Positions 11,252-23,690 of a stretch of DNA of 64,000 bases are shown in pieces (the first letter of the stretch is position 1; each line of letters opens with the position of its first letter). Source of the DNA: Arenicola marina (lineage: Eukaryota > Annelida > Polychaeta > Arenicolidae); NCBI GenBank assembly GCA_964019135.1, contig OZ025263.1, positions 23,187,639 to 23,251,638 on the forward strand. The letters are read 5' to 3'. The translations under genes were made by a program, and so were the position numbers. Below the pieces are notes generated by a model that saw only the letters and a program-made list of their open reading frames with translations, was not told where the DNA came from and made no database searches.

Positions 11252-11672
11252 GCCCGTAAGTTCGATAGGGCAAATTGCGGGCAAAACGGGGGCAGGGAAT
11301 TGTGCCTTGCCTCAGAGCAAGGCCAAGGCGGGGCGTTTTCCGAAAAAACGCCCCGATCCGTAAGTTCGAACGCATTTCGCTTTTGGCCCCGAAAACCATT
11401 TCCCGGGGGCGCGTTTCTACCGCGAGATGACTATTTCCTGCAACACATGAGCGGAAGTGCAGACAGTAAACAAGGATGTTGCCAGACGAGTGAAAGCAGA
11501 ATGTTGTTAAAAGGCGTCAATGACAATAAACCCATGTATATCGGGCCCTTTTAAGGCTGCTCTTATAACGAAGGACAAACGTGAAGAGGCATGGCATGGA
11601 CGTACAAGCTTGATTAGCAGGTAAGTTATGGGCTTGCTCGCAAATTTGCCGTGACAGAGTGTACAACTCGGG

Positions 11673-11782
11673 CACAGGCACAGTAAATCGACTGACACAG
11701 AGGGGGGGAGGGGGGGGGGGGTCCGCACGGCCTACTAATAGCCCCCCCCCCACTCTGTGTCAGTTGATTTACTGTGCCTGTG
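11673..11782. repeat. 30-bp inverted repeat with poly-G/poly-C spacer
   Basis: The arms 11673-11702 and 11753-11782 are reverse complements over 30 bp with one mismatch (CACAGGCACAGTAAATC core). The spacer is a G tract, a short mixed piece and a C tract; another G run follows at about 11803-11819. It lies inside the TIR element and could form a hairpin or G-quadruplex. The same short CAGGCACAGTA motif recurs in reverse near 59325. Confidence 0.7.
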
Positions 11783-13503
11783 AACTCGGGGAGGGTGTGT
11801 GTGTGGGGGGGGGGGGGGGTGGAGCGTGTGTGTAGAATCGAGGACATCGAGGGCAGTGTCAGCACTGGAGCCTCAATGCCAATGGCAGGTGGGTGGTGTG
11901 TGGGAACAAGGGGGCCGTACATGGCAACACTACAATTTTTTTTTATATGACATATTTGACTTTCATGTTTAACAGCTGCCCCCTCCTCCAACCGCCACAT
12001 TCACCTACCATTCAGGCTGCTGTAATCACAAGCGTTCACCTCTGTTGATCATAATTAGTACTGTGTCTATCACACATCACACACCATCACCCCCCACCCC
12101 CCATGCCCTTGGCCTGGGGCTGGTGCATGATGGATACTGTATTAATATTATACATAGGGGGCTGGTGTATGGTGGATATATACTAGGCCTAATTGTGATT
12201 GACAGAAGTAAGTGAGCACTTGTGGCTGTGGTGTAGTGTCACTGACAATGTCCAACCCATATATAATATGAGTGGATGCTAAATGTATTATAATTGCAGT
12301 TAGTTCTTTGCGACATTTTCTAGGTTAGTCTGTATTTTTTGAATTGATCGACTCAATTGGGGCTATGGATTCTTCACCTAATAGATATGTAATGGATCTA
12401 ATATTAATATTGAAGTATACAGTTGTTGATAATCCAGAATAATAATATGGTATACATAGGCTTATAGCAGGTGAACCAGTAATTAGTTACTTGACTGGGA
12501 AAAATGGACTTTCATTATTTTATTCATATAACTTTATGTGATTTAAATGATAATATCAGACAGATGTCTTCATGTCTATTTTATAACATTCTAAGTGATC
12601 TTCAAATCAGTTTTACCATTTTGCCTTAGTGCGCAATCCCTGTTACATGCAAGTCACTGGTCTGATTACTATATTTGACAGTTATATGTCTCTTTTGTAT
12701 TGGATCAGTTATAATTACATGTTTATATATCCTGTGGCCATGTGAGTTTTTATTGAAATTCATTACTTACCTTAAGAAGCCACTTTTTGTGAATTCTATC
12801 CTGAGTATGCGATGGAACATTCTGACAATGCCATTTAATAGTAATATTTGTAATGTTATTTCCTCAAACTTTCTTTTACATTAGCACTGTACTAATAGTA
12901 TGGTATAAACAGTTAATGAGTTCTAAATTAAATCATGTGCATAGACAGGAAATATTTCATTGGTCTCCACAATATGAACTGACAAAATATATGATATGTG
13001 GAACATTTCTATGATTTAAGCATGTTATGACAGCTTATGTAATATTTAACATGCCAGCAAAGAAAATAAAACATAAACCTCCCACACATATTCATTGTTG
13101 AAGAATATATGAAGCTTTGTTTCAGAGAATGTGATCAATGGTCTGCAGTGTCACTCAACTGAACCTTGGTGAATGATACCAGCAAGTTCACACACATACT
13201 GGATTTTGTGTTTATTAATTCTGCTATTGTCATAGGTAAGGTCTTTTGGGGCTTGGCTGATAAAGGTGAATTATTTGTTGATCTCAACTAAGGTAATATC
13301 TATTAACTCCAATAATGATTATTAATCACACATTTTCAAGTTTTCTAACACAGCTGGTAAGTGGGCTTGCTGTTAGTGCAATAATGCATTAATTACATAT
13401 TTGTAGTTACTCTTCAAACCAATCATCTATTATTGGGAAAAAAGCTGGACGACAGAGATCTTAACTCAGAAAATGATTTGTTAATCAATGTTTTATTTCG
13501 CAC

Positions 13504-13750
13504 GTGTATACAGTTGCATCAGCTACACGAATGCCGGACCAGCAGTTTAAGCGCAAGACTAGGCACGTCGTGGCAGATACCCAACTGCAAGTGTACCAAC
13601 AGGTGACGGCCACTTATGCTGCGCAGCAGAGACTGGCCGATACCAAAACCCTCTATGTGGAAGCTACACTTCACAGATTAGAGTCCGGTGACTCTTAGCT
13701 GTCGTGCTCGGCTAGCGACGCCTTTGTGCTGTACTTGAATAAAGTTGAAT
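13504..13750 (+). CDS. Possible last exon of an unidentified gene carried in the TIR element
   Basis: A 64-codon frame ends at 13698, is preceded by an acceptor-like TATACAG near 13511, and is followed by an AATAAA at about 13738. The encoded C-terminus is Gln/Ala/Arg-rich and probably helical (QQVTATYAAQQRLADTKTLY). Composition here is higher in GC than the flanking AT-rich DNA. I do not recognise the protein; a C-terminal helix of a transposon-encoded DNA-binding accessory protein is one guess. A short minus-strand frame ending near 14204, also after an acceptor-like site, could be a convergent partner. Both are weak. Confidence 0.25.
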
Positions 13751-14920
13751 AAACGATAGATTATAAGATGCGTTCGTCTTATCATTCATAGTTCAGGCGG
13801 GTAGTGGGGTGGGGGGGGACATAAGTCATGTATACGTGGCCAAACTCGAAGTATTGGTTCGCAACTTCACCTCTGCTTGCTGTTATCAACAACGAGTAGC
13901 AAAAATGTATTTTGATGTCTCATAAGAATTTCAAGTAGTAACAGTGAAAACATTCGAGGAAGTTAAACAGACAATAATAAAGCAATTAACTATGTCCATA
14001 TTTTTCTCAGTTATTGTGACTAAAGCCGTCACATTTGCAAAGTATCTTACACTTAGGGATTACTGACCAATGGTTGTTTTGTTATAAAAACTTTGGCTCC
14101 GTAGTTAGTTTTAAAAACAATCGTGCTTTGCCCTTTGCCAAAAAAAATTCCTCTATTTCCTAAGAAACATATAATGCCCGAGTAAAAAAGTTTTAAAAAG
14201 CACCCGGGATATTGTAACTTTTGTCTTCCATTTCTAGGGCCATGATGGCATTGACGATCACTACAGTTCTGTAACGGAAACATTTTGCAAATATAATATT
14301 AATATGAAACAACAGCTTTGTGAGGACGTGAGTGCAATCAATTGCACCAGTTGTACCCGGAAAGCCTTGATAATACCATGGTACAATAAGTTAGCACCAT
14401 ACATAACGATAACAAGCATATAGCGTTAGACAACTAGCCGATAATCAAGAACAAGTAACACAATTTCAGTGTATGAACAATGAATATCCACTAATGACAC
14501 CTTACGTGAGTAGGCCTAGGTTATATATATATATTATCCGTCATATACAAAAAGTGGTAACACGTTTTTTTTTGTGCAAATTTATAATTTATGCAGATAA
14601 CGCGATATAGTTACCCGTAATTTCATAAAAACTCTTGCGTAGCTCTTCATTAGTACTTGGAAATGAAATCAAATCGTCTAAGTTGTCCGCAAGAACACTC
14701 GCCAATGCGTGCAGACCTTGCCCCGCTTTTAGCCCCCGATCAGGGCCGGCTCAGAAGCTGTCCTTCATTTGGGGCAAAGTAGAGGCAAAGTCGGGGCTAA
14801 TTTCAGGGAGATTTTTTCGAACTTACCGATTAGGGCGAAAAGTTGGGGGCGAGGCCAAATAGAGGCAAAACGTCACGCGGGGGCAAGATTTTTTGCCCTC
14901 GCGGTTTCGAACTTACGGGC

Positions 14921-15976
14921 CCTGGTCCACGCTTGGCTCGACAACTGGGCGTGTTCCATCGGCGATTGGTCAGCCTGCGGTACGTGTACTGTGTTTATCG
15001 TGAAACGAGCCAGACCAAGGCCTCCAGCACGACCTGACCGCTAATCTCATCCACAATACATCCCTGGTCGTGAATACGGTCCATGACGTCAACTCGGCGT
15101 CATGTGATCCGATCAAAGATTATTATCGAACGATGTGTTTGATCCAGTATTCGGGCATCTGTGCGTTACTGGGATACGTGAATCAGGTTCACTTCGTAAA
15201 GAAGTCTTTTAAGGAATGCCGCAGCCTCAGCATCAGCAAACTGGACGATATCGATTTCGCCGATGGGCAATGCGGCTGGATCGTCATAACACCTACAAGG
15301 GAAACCTGGGTGAGAATAAATATAAAATTTGGAAGACCTTCGCAACGCCCAATGTGCTGTGTGTACGAGCTCCAGTTTGAAGGTCGGGGCGATTTCTGCC
15401 CCGGGAGTCTGGAGATGGCACTCGGGTATACGGCTGAATCGCGGAGCCAGGACAGACCACATGGACTATACTGGTACAATGCAGGCATGTCGGCATCGTG
15501 GGGTGGCCGAATAGACTGCCGCCCTCAAGTCAAGGCACATGATTCCTCATGCGGTTGATTTGAACTGGATTTTTTTAATCCTAAATTGTTCGAACCCCGG
15601 GCTCAATGCAGTTTTTGTGGTAACGTATAACGCCCGGCTTCACGATCCTCCCACCTCAGCACACAGTCTCTCAGTCAGCCCAGGCGGTGACAACGAACCA
15701 CGTGACACATGGTCCTCATCCGTTTGCTTGCACGGCGCCCTTTGCCGAGCATCCGTTACCTTTGGCAACGAAAGCTTGACCAACTGGGATGCAGCGGAAA
15801 ATTTTTGCCAGGGTTTCGGCGGTCATTTGATTAGTATTTTCAGTTCCGAGACGTGGCGCTTGGTGGAACATTGTACCACTTTTGGTGTTCTTGATACAAA
15901 CAATCCTTCTGATGTGGTCGAGTTGGGCTTTGCACAGGCCATCTTTCTCGGTCTAAGGACCACCAGACCTGCTGAG
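14921..15976 (+). pseudogene. Receptor copy 2, exon 1 remnant (right part)
   Basis: The exon resumes at the base after the TIR element (LVHAWLDNWAC). It continues through the Cys-rich region (DDIDFADGQCGWIVITPT, MCCVYELQFEGRGDFCPG) to the first half of CTLD1 (DAAENFCQGFGGHLISIFSSETW). It has a frameshift near 15040, and the longest clean stretch is 15070-15558. Exon 1 ends at 15976 in GAG|GTATGT, a consensus donor in phase 0, better than the same site in copies 3 and 5. The intron is 15977-16461. Confidence 0.85.
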
Positions 15977-16461
15977 GTATGTTATCTTTGCTAGATGGAC
16001 CTACCAGTAGGACGTTCGATTTTTCTTTTGTTACAATGAGCTTATTATCTTATTTCGGTACTTTATTTATTTACGAGGTTCACAACAGTGAGTTCACATA
16101 TTAATGTCCACCTCGGGCGCCTGCACATTTCGGTACTTGTTACCATCTAAATTTACAATTTTGACCTTCATTTGAACAGAACAAACATATTATAGTCTAT
16201 TAACATATGTGTATATATATATACAAATCTAACGATATGTGTATATGTGTACAAAGTTAGTTACCTTATAGGTCTATAAGATCCTGCACATGAAAAAAAA
16301 GTGCTATGTCTTAGTGGCCCATGTGATCGAGTACTTGTAAAAGTGAAGGAAGCATAATATTTATGCGTCATAACAGCGTCCTAACTGGAACAGTATGGGT
16401 CCCTTTCATCATGAATCGCCACTCAGCGCCGATGAGTGATCTTCCTGACTCGTTGTTTCAG

Positions 16462-17193
16462 GATGCATCACAGGCGACTGCGTGGTTAAACATATTTCCG
16501 GTCACCTTCCAGAACTGGCATCGGCCTCTTCGGGATATTCCTCACCGGATAATGCGATCCGCAGACATGCGAGAATCCGTGATTCACTTTGACGTCATAT
16601 TACGTGATGCGCTGGAGTCGCTGCAGCCAGATAGTGGTCGTGGCGCTGATTGCCCGGCGGCCATACCACTCACCAACGCGGAGATACCGTGGGTCAAAGT
16701 CCCCTGCGATTATAAACTGAGCGACACTGTCACCATCTGCGAGTGCCGGGACAGCGCGATGTGCTCTGTGGGGGAGCCACGCGTAGAGGGGGACCCACGT
16801 AGTGTGGACGCCAGTATTATTGCGCGAAACGACCACTCCGATTGCTTGGAAGGCTGGGTGAACGTCTTGGGGAAGTGCCAGCGCTTTGTACCCTTAACGG
16901 TCGGGTCGGGCGATTCTGTAGCCGCAGACGTTCCTTCCGCCAGCCTTCCTACGAGCGACCGACCACGATGCCACGGAATGGACTAGGGAGGAACAGTACG
17001 TCCAGCGCCTATATCTTGTCCTGGCAACAGTCCAGTTCACTTTTGGGGATCAGGTTAAGGTTGAAGGAATTCTTCCGTCGTTCGTGGCATTTCTTATACT
17101 CCCACTCCACGAGGTCATCAACCCATTGGTTATGACATTCAGCACCCGTCAGTTTGCAACTGCTCTTAAAGACAGAGTTTGTAAAGTAGGGTA
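16462..17193 (+). pseudogene. Receptor copy 2, exon 2 remnant with CTLD2-to-TM7 deletion
   Basis: It begins after TTTCAG with DASQATAWLNIFPVTFQNW and reads through the rest of CTLD1 into CTLD2. Within CTLD2 (about 17018, after the codons for YVQRLY) it jumps to the helix 6-7 region (ATVQFTF...EGILPSFVAFLILP in a shifted frame) and ends with QFATALKDRVCKVG at 17193. The LDLa, LRR and most of the 7TM sequence is therefore gone, a loss of about 2.6 kb. The C-terminus matches copy 4 better than copies 1, 3 or 5. Confidence 0.85.
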
Positions 17194-17519
17194 AGGCTGC
17201 GCTTAGACACGTCGTCGTACCGTCAGGAAGAAATGATGATAAATGTCATCTAACTATGACGGCAGACCCAATTAGTTATTCCCATCCGCCGTAATTTCTG
17301 TGTCAGATATGTTATTTTAGAAGCAAGCGCGCTAAATGTATTGCATCCTTCAATGTTGACAAATGAATCGTGTTGTTATCGTTGTGCAGCTGATTAAAAT
17401 GGTTTGTTCGCATTACTATGCATTAACACGTATTCAGAAAAATCAAGCCATTTTGGTAAATGATTTGAACAAAATGTAATTCTTTATTTCTGTACGGTAC
17501 AGAGGAGAGCAATAAACGC
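17194..17519. other. 3' flank shared by receptor copies 2 and 4
   Basis: There is no gene here. The stretch TCAGATATGTTATTTTAGAAGC with a following CGCGCTAAATGTA is also found at about 38395, after copy 4. The two copies therefore share this flank, which copies 1, 3 and 5 lack. Confidence 0.6.
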
Positions 17520-18880
17520 GCAGTACATCACAAAACATAATGCAGTACAATGACAAATTAAACTAATAGCAGATCATAAGGTGGCAAAAAAAAGTCAAGA
17601 CATTCCCATTTTAGCTGTCGCATTTTGGCTGCGTGGTCCACGAAGCTTTTTTTTCCGCTTATAACATACATGGAGCATAATTGCTTCAACAGAAGAAAAC
17701 CGTATTTTACATTTAACTTATCTCCCAAGCATCGTGCACTATAAATATGCTGCTTGATGGTAAGGACAATTTGATCTATCAATTGATATTTTGTATCTGT
17801 AACGCCTAAATAATCTAAAAATACCTCTAAACAGGGCAAGAAACACTTGCTGCCAAAGCATCCGAGTCTCCCCACAAATCCGAAATAAATGTTCTGATGT
17901 TCCGTTTCAGTTTTACGCAAAGGGTAAAGATCCGTCTCAGTTATACTCCACAGCAAAAGTCTTTGTAATTTGTAGACAGTGTTAGCTGTAAAATGTTGTA
18001 CTAGATAGGGACTGTCTAAATAGTTAATAGATTTTTTAAAATCTTCATACGATATAAGTTTGTCTTTTACGAGGACATCATGTATTTCCAATATGCCAAG
18101 TATTCTGGAAGGTATAACATAATTCATTGCCTAGCACATATATCTTTTTCATATAAATGCTTATTTTCAAAAGGTACACATAATATGCTTCAAGTAGGTG
18201 TGCAAATTCAAATGTTCTAACCTCCAAGTGAGTTCCACATTGCTTTCTACTGATATATATTGCAGGTTTTTTTAGCATGAGTCTTTGCTTAAAGTATGCA
18301 TTTTATATACCATATTGGCTTTTAACACTTTTATAAGGCTAGCAACATTGGGTGCAGTTTAAGCCACGATTTGAAAATTTATCGGCTAATATAAGATATG
18401 CGAGGCCGTTTACCCTCCCATATAAAACCATTTATTGTTCTCTCGATTGTACCTTCAATTTTTGTTATAGAAAACTCTGAAAGAAAAGGAATAATTAAAA
18501 CTTCGGAATAGGTAAAGTCTTAATTACAGTGATCTTACCTATGTGCGAGAGCGCTCTAGACATTTACTTTCTTAATATTGGATGAATTTCTACTTCTTTT
18601 GCGTCAGCGTTTATTTCGACTATTTGTTTAAATTCTGCATTGAAATATATTGCAAGAATCGTAAAATTATCAATCCACTTTAGATAGTATTACGGGCAAA
18701 ACTTTACTACTGATCCAGCCCTATTTCCAATCCATACAACATGCGTTTTATCCAAGCTAATCTTTAGGCCTAAACATAACCTACAAACACCAAGAAGGCT
18801 CCTCTCCATTCAGAAGTAGGAATGTATCATGTATTGCCCGATTATATAGTAATCATCTCCTATAGTGATAAAATTAATAT
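17520..18880 (-). mobile_element. L1-like LINE, 3' half of ORF2, decayed
   Basis: On the minus strand, from about 18870 the broken translation gives GDDYY, LGLKISLDKTHVVWIGNR, a tract resembling L1 'NFTILGI-FNA', GKITVIKTLPIPKF and INGFIW, all typical of L1-like reverse transcriptase thumb regions. From 18127 to 17558 a clean 189-codon frame gives the C-terminal region (FGFVGRLGCF, TIKQHIYSARC, LKQLCSMYVISGKK). Stops and frameshifts break the upper part. The same 3' end occurs at about 38560-39500 after copy 4, so the insertion predates the split of copies 2 and 4. Confidence 0.8.
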
Positions 18881-19690
18881 CGTTAGTTTACTTTATATAT
18901 TGTGCTAGTGGTTCTATTGGTGGACATACTACCGTTGTTAGTTACACAGCTTTCAGGCTGTTTGTAATATGTCATATAGGTACAACCTGTAAAGGCCCAA
19001 ATATTTTCGGATTGAAAACGTTGTACTACGCTCGACTAAAGTACCGTATCGCCTTGGCATATATATATATATATATATATAGAAAGAATATGGCATATCT
19101 ATCTCATATATATTCATTCATAATGCATAACTCAACAACATTGGTAATCGGATAGGTGATGAAACCTATAACAGTTTAAATGTGTAATTGGCGTGAAAAT
19201 ATATACATAACGTGTATATCAAAGCAAATGGAAATGTAGGCCTGTATGTTTAATTAAAAATACAAAACAGATTGAAGTGATCAGTGATGAATTACTGACT
19301 ACGGTCCTATTATGATTAATAAAACAAAACTGGCACACAACTACAGGGTAAGCCAATATGTTATCCAAATGGTCAATAGGAGATGGTGTAATACATGTAC
19401 TATATTTCATATGTTAACAATATGGGATTAATAAGTGCATTTGCACTGACAGGTAACATTATCGTAATGCCCCATACCTGAACCATCAAAATAATTTTAA
19501 ACTTCAACCAAATTATACTACAAATGGACGAAACCTTGAAGGAAAGTTAAATGTCTGTATTTTCATGCAATATAGACATGTATGTATGACATCTATGATC
19601 TATGATTCTATGATCTCACATCCTTCACTTGGTACGAGTAACCTTATGAGCACTTATTATTCCAATTTGCACCTGACCCTCTACATGATA
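18881..19690. other. AT-rich intergenic DNA with (AT)n microsatellite
   Basis: No gene recognised. A pure AT dinucleotide run occupies about 19058-19081. The small frames here show no recognisable domain. Confidence 0.5.
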
Positions 19691-20516
19691 GTTATTATAA
19701 AACAATTGAAAGTGTCCTTTGCAAAATTTGACAACAATAGTCCCCCAAGGTTTAATACTGGGTCCGCTTCTTTTTATCATTTACATGAATGATATCACGT
19801 CGGCCAGCGGCCTCTTTCATTTTATACTGTATGCAGATGACACTACTCTGATAGGTACCTTAAGCCCAGTACAAACTGATACATCAGCATCCTCCAGTGC
19901 CTCAAAAAACGATGAACTAAGTAATATAAGCAAATGCCAGTAGACTGTCAATAAATGCTAGTAAGAGTAAATTCATGGTCTTCCATATGCCCGGCAAGAA
20001 ACGGCAGTTGCCAGATATTGTAATAAATGACGTAAAAGTTGAATGCGTAGATGAATTCAACATGCTGTGTTTAACAATTACCAAGAATATGAAGTGGCAT
20101 GGTCATGTTAACAAGATCTGCATTAAAATCTCAAAGGCCCTGGGAATATTGAATAGACTCAAATATACTCTGCCCAAATACACTCTTTTATTTATATACA
20201 ATTCCCTCATTCTTCCGTACATAAACAACGGGCATACTAGCTTGGAGTTACTGTGGGAAACGAATATATGAACTACAGAAAATGGCAGTAAGAATTATAT
20301 CGCTGAGCGATATTAAGGCTCACAGCCCTTTTCAGCTAAACCTACTAAAACTGGAAGATATTCACCGTTTACAAAAATTAAAGTTCTATCATAAATTAAG
20401 AAATAATACTCACCCCACGTACTTCTCACAGATCCCCATAACACGTTCCAAGATAAAAGGATTATGCTCATACAAGTAGAGTTTACCATGATTATGCGAA
20501 GAAATGCATTAGACAA
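19690..20516 (+). mobile_element. CR1/Jockey-type LINE reverse transcriptase fragment
   Basis: Three broken frames give consecutive parts of one reverse transcriptase: VPQGLILGPLLFIIYMNDI, then LYADDTTLI (the catalytic YADD motif), then SKSKFMVFH, YNSLILPYINNG and a C-terminal LQKLKFYHKL region. Frameshifts lie near 19730 and 19945, with a stop at 20269. The N-terminal endonuclease is absent. The arrangement fits CR1- or Jockey-type elements; the clade is not certain. Confidence 0.8.
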
Positions 20517-21050
20517 TTAGACTAATTGAAATTGTAAATACCGAACCGGCAATAATTTTATATTTTGTTGTGTGAAACAAATATCCAAGTATTGACTCAT
20601 ACACAATTTGAAGTGACAGATATATCATGCATGCCCTGATGGTCAATTTGGATACAAAGTCAAACCAATTACATGAAACTCTGAAATTATAAAAGCAGCT
20701 CAATGTGCAATTTGAGGTTTTGAATTAGGAGAAACAAGATTAAGGACAAATCAAAATAACTTTTACAATTATACGGTTACCAGTAGTTTGACCAAATGTC
20801 AGTAAAAAAATATATTAATACTTGTACCCTGAATGTAGCTACCATTAACTGCCATTGAATATTTATGTAGATGTATTTTCAATTATAATTTTCCAAATGT
20901 GTGTAGCATATCATGCAATGAAATTGTGTTATTGTTTGTGTTTGTGCAGGTACCAGTGATATAGTGACCTTAATTAAATTCCCATTGATGAATTTTTGAT
21001 TTAAAGCTGTACTGTCAGGTTGTGTAATGTAACTTTTATTGCAAGATTCT
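20517..21050. other. Intergenic, nothing recognised
   Basis: AT-rich, with only short frames and no recognised domains or repeats. Confidence 0.45.
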
Positions 21051-21325
21051 AAACAATCAACCGGTACATAGTATTTCCAGCCCAGCCGATTGACTCCGCA
21101 GCCAGTCTCTGGATCCATACGCTACTCCTCGCTCCAGCGCAGAACTGTACGGATTCTCCCAATATTCCACCCTCCTACCCTGACTATAGTCCACCAGTGG
21201 AATACCAGTTTGAAGCCTATAGGCATCTCTTGTGTATATAATACACTTTGCTGTGTAGCTTAAGCAATTAAAAACCTGTTCACGCCAAGATGAACTTGTC
21301 TTCCTGTTCAACCCTTGCCTCACGC
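21050..21325. repeat. Interspersed repeat related to the 57.8-58.26 kb insertion
   Basis: The CTGGATCCA-ACGCTACT stretch, ACGGATTCTCCCA, CACCCTCCTACCCTGACTA and a TTGTGTATATA end occur in the same order at about 58066-58195. The two are diverged copies of one dispersed family. Its nature (SINE or the tail of a larger element) is unknown. Confidence 0.55.
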
Positions 21326-21870
21326 TGTTCGAATACTGTTATCCATTTATCTTTAGCAACGCTCAACAAATTAGAAAAAGCATTTAACTTTTGGATAAAT
21401 ATTAGGAAGTTGGAGGTAACATTTTCCGGGTTTGAGTCGCAAGTCAGGTTAAGCCTTTAAATATGGTCTTTTGCCGATTTCAAGTGAGCGTGGCGAGATA
21501 AGCGGGGGGTGGGGGGTGGAGTAATACGAAAATTACCGGTGTTGCCAAAATAATTTATTGTATCATAACGTCATACAAGTCAAGAAGTCGGGAGACAATT
21601 CAACTTAAAAGCTGCGTCGTAAGATTCTCTTTTCCCAGGCATTCTGTTACTGTGGCAATCAAGACTGACAATGAGTTACTTGTTATTTATTACTACTGCC
21701 ACGCGACTCAGTCCACACCTATTGTAGACCAATGATCAGATGCCAGGTTTCAGGTGGTGTAAATTGATACGGCTGCCGCGGGCCTGGCACCAAATGCAAT
21801 AAGTAATTGTGCCAGACAGAAACTTGATACTGGATAGGTACGACAGTGATTCATAAACATGCAGTAAGAG

Positions 21871-22102
21871 CCAGGAGAGCCAACCACTGGTGTGACATTT
21901 GATAGGAGCTGCGATCGGGGAGGGGGTGGTGAATGTTGTTAGTAGTCGCGACTGCTTGTCTAAACAATTAATTGGCTTGGTAGGGACCAGGAGAGCCAGC
22001 CACTGATGTGACACTAAATAAGAAGTGCGATCGGAGACGGAGAGGCGAATGTTGTCAGCGGTCGCGACTGCTTGTATAAACAATTAATTGGTTTGGTTGG
22101 CG
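21871..22102 (+). repeat. Two-copy tandem duplication, period 116 bp
   Basis: The units starting at 21871 and 21987 both run from CCAGGAGAGCCA to AATTAATTGG-TTGGT and differ at about one base in seven. They share a GTCGCGACTGCTTGT core. No coding signal; a G-rich tract follows at about 22132. Confidence 0.8.
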
Positions 22103-23079
22103 GGATAGGATTAAGCAGGGATACAAGGGGGGAGGGGGGGGGGAGCGACGGCGTGGGGTCGGGTCGAGAGGCCAAAGTCGGCTTAAAATATGTAGTTTTC
22201 CGGAAATGGTTCTGGGTGCCTGCCAACCCGGTTTTGAGGCCAAAGTAGGGGTGCGGCTTGTAACATGTATACGGCTTCAAATAGGCCGTTTAGGTTAATG
22301 TTTAACCATATCTTTTGTTTTTATTTATATATACCAAGGTGGCTGTAAGGTGGAGGTGACGAACAATTAATCTCAGTAGAAAAGTTAAGCAAACACTAAG
22401 GGGTAACTCAATCTATGTTTTCTACCTATATATGCTACATGTAATCTTCAGCCTATGAGGTATAGTTGTGCAGTTTTTGGCAAACAACAAAGTCTTAGTC
22501 TAAGCTCAGATCTGAGTTGTTTTTTTCTGATAAATAACATATTTCTGTTAATTGAAGTAAAACAATGTTTTTTCCACTAAGGTTTTTCTTTATTTTCTTC
22601 AGCAAAGAGATATACAGAATAATGTAACATCACATAACACTAATATGCAAATATATATATATAATTTCTTCACCCCAGACTGGAGGTATTGATTGGCTCA
22701 GTTGTTAGTATCTCAAACATATCATCATATTTAGACTGGTAGCCGGCGATGTGACCAGCATAGTATTCAATAAATAGTTGTTTTCCAATATATTCTTTGC
22801 AACATTCTGGATTGAGGATATTTCTGTTTTACATTTTGAGTTTATAAATATATGCATGCCATTTAACGAACGGTATGATACAATTAATATTTCACATGTG
22901 GGGTTTTTTTTCGCTAAAAAAGCTGCACACAGGCCTTTCTTTTGTTCCATTTCTTTAAATGGGCATTACATAGAAATATACTGAGTAAAAATGTTAAATT
23001 GGAAGGTTTGTATCTTTGTGTTACGTGCCAATCTATGGACCAATAAGAAAGAAACAGTTAAATTTGTCATCAGCCTTCT
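22103..23079. other. Intergenic, nothing recognised
   Basis: Mostly AT-rich, with small overlapping frames on both strands near 22700-23000 that resemble no family I know. It ends where the X/Y duplication begins. Confidence 0.45.
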
Positions 23080-23690
23080 GTCTATTGAAGTTGAAATTAA
23101 ATCTAAACTGATCCATTGCAGGTTGAATTCATTGAAGACATATCAGAGCCTCGGGCGACATGGAACATTCCTTTCGGCTAAATCGATAGTGTTTGGACAT
23201 CCAGTCGGCCATTTGCAAGATGAATTAGGTTAGTGTGGGGGGCGCGGGGGGGGGGGGGGGGGTGGAGTTGGTAAGGTAGTCAAGCTAGCCATAGGGGCAC
23301 TCGGTAATAGTCTCTGGGAAGCACACTCTAAATGTATTGCGCACTTTGAATGTGATTATAAAATCATATGAAGCAAACATTTAAAATAACCTTTTTCCGA
23401 TGTTAACCTTATTTCTTCAACATAGACGTTGCCGCGTCTACGGCTGAGATACTTAACCTTCGCTGCGTAATTTTTATACAATAATGATCACTTATCAGCC
23501 CAAGTCACCCCCCCCCCCCAACCCCTCGCCCATCTTTTTAATGAATACTCAACAAAAACCTACATTAGACAGGCAACAGTAGCCGGATATGTTCCGACGA
23601 CCCCTGGTCATCTCACAGGTATTGGTCTTGTGACATAGCTATCGAATGAAGGCCGTCAACCAATTACCAATGAAACCGAATATCACCCAA
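23080..23690 (+). repeat. Left end of segmental duplication block X
   Basis: From about 23085 the sequence aligns with 47180 onward (AAATTAAAT-TAAACTGATC, then the GCGACA-GGAACATT stretch, a G tract at 23241-23262 matching 47417-47428, and GTAGTCAA-CTAGCC). Block Y carries a minisatellite that X lacks. This places the duplication boundary about 1.1 kb upstream of receptor copy 3. Confidence 0.7.

Larger units (their letters stand above)
11252..14920. mobile_element. 3.67-kb DNA transposon-like element with nested terminal inverted repeats
   Basis: The insertion splits receptor exon 1. It begins with GCCCGTAAGTTCGA and ends with its exact reverse complement, a perfect 14-bp TIR. CCTGG is found at 11247-11251 and again at 14921-14925, a 5-bp target duplication; intact copies have one CCTCG there. 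A second inverted pair, about 15 bp with one mismatch around GTAAGTTCGAA, lies about 100 bp inside each end (11356-11370 and 14816-14830). The ends are GC-rich and the interior AT-rich. No long transposase frame exists, so it is non-autonomous, heavily intron-split or decayed. A 5-bp duplication is unusual for most animal families; I cannot assign a superfamily. Confidence 0.8.

Noticed and set aside
21736..22280. Pro/Leu-rich minus-strand frames near 22 kb
   Set aside because: They come from the 116-bp tandem duplication and a G-rich tract read on the opposite strand.
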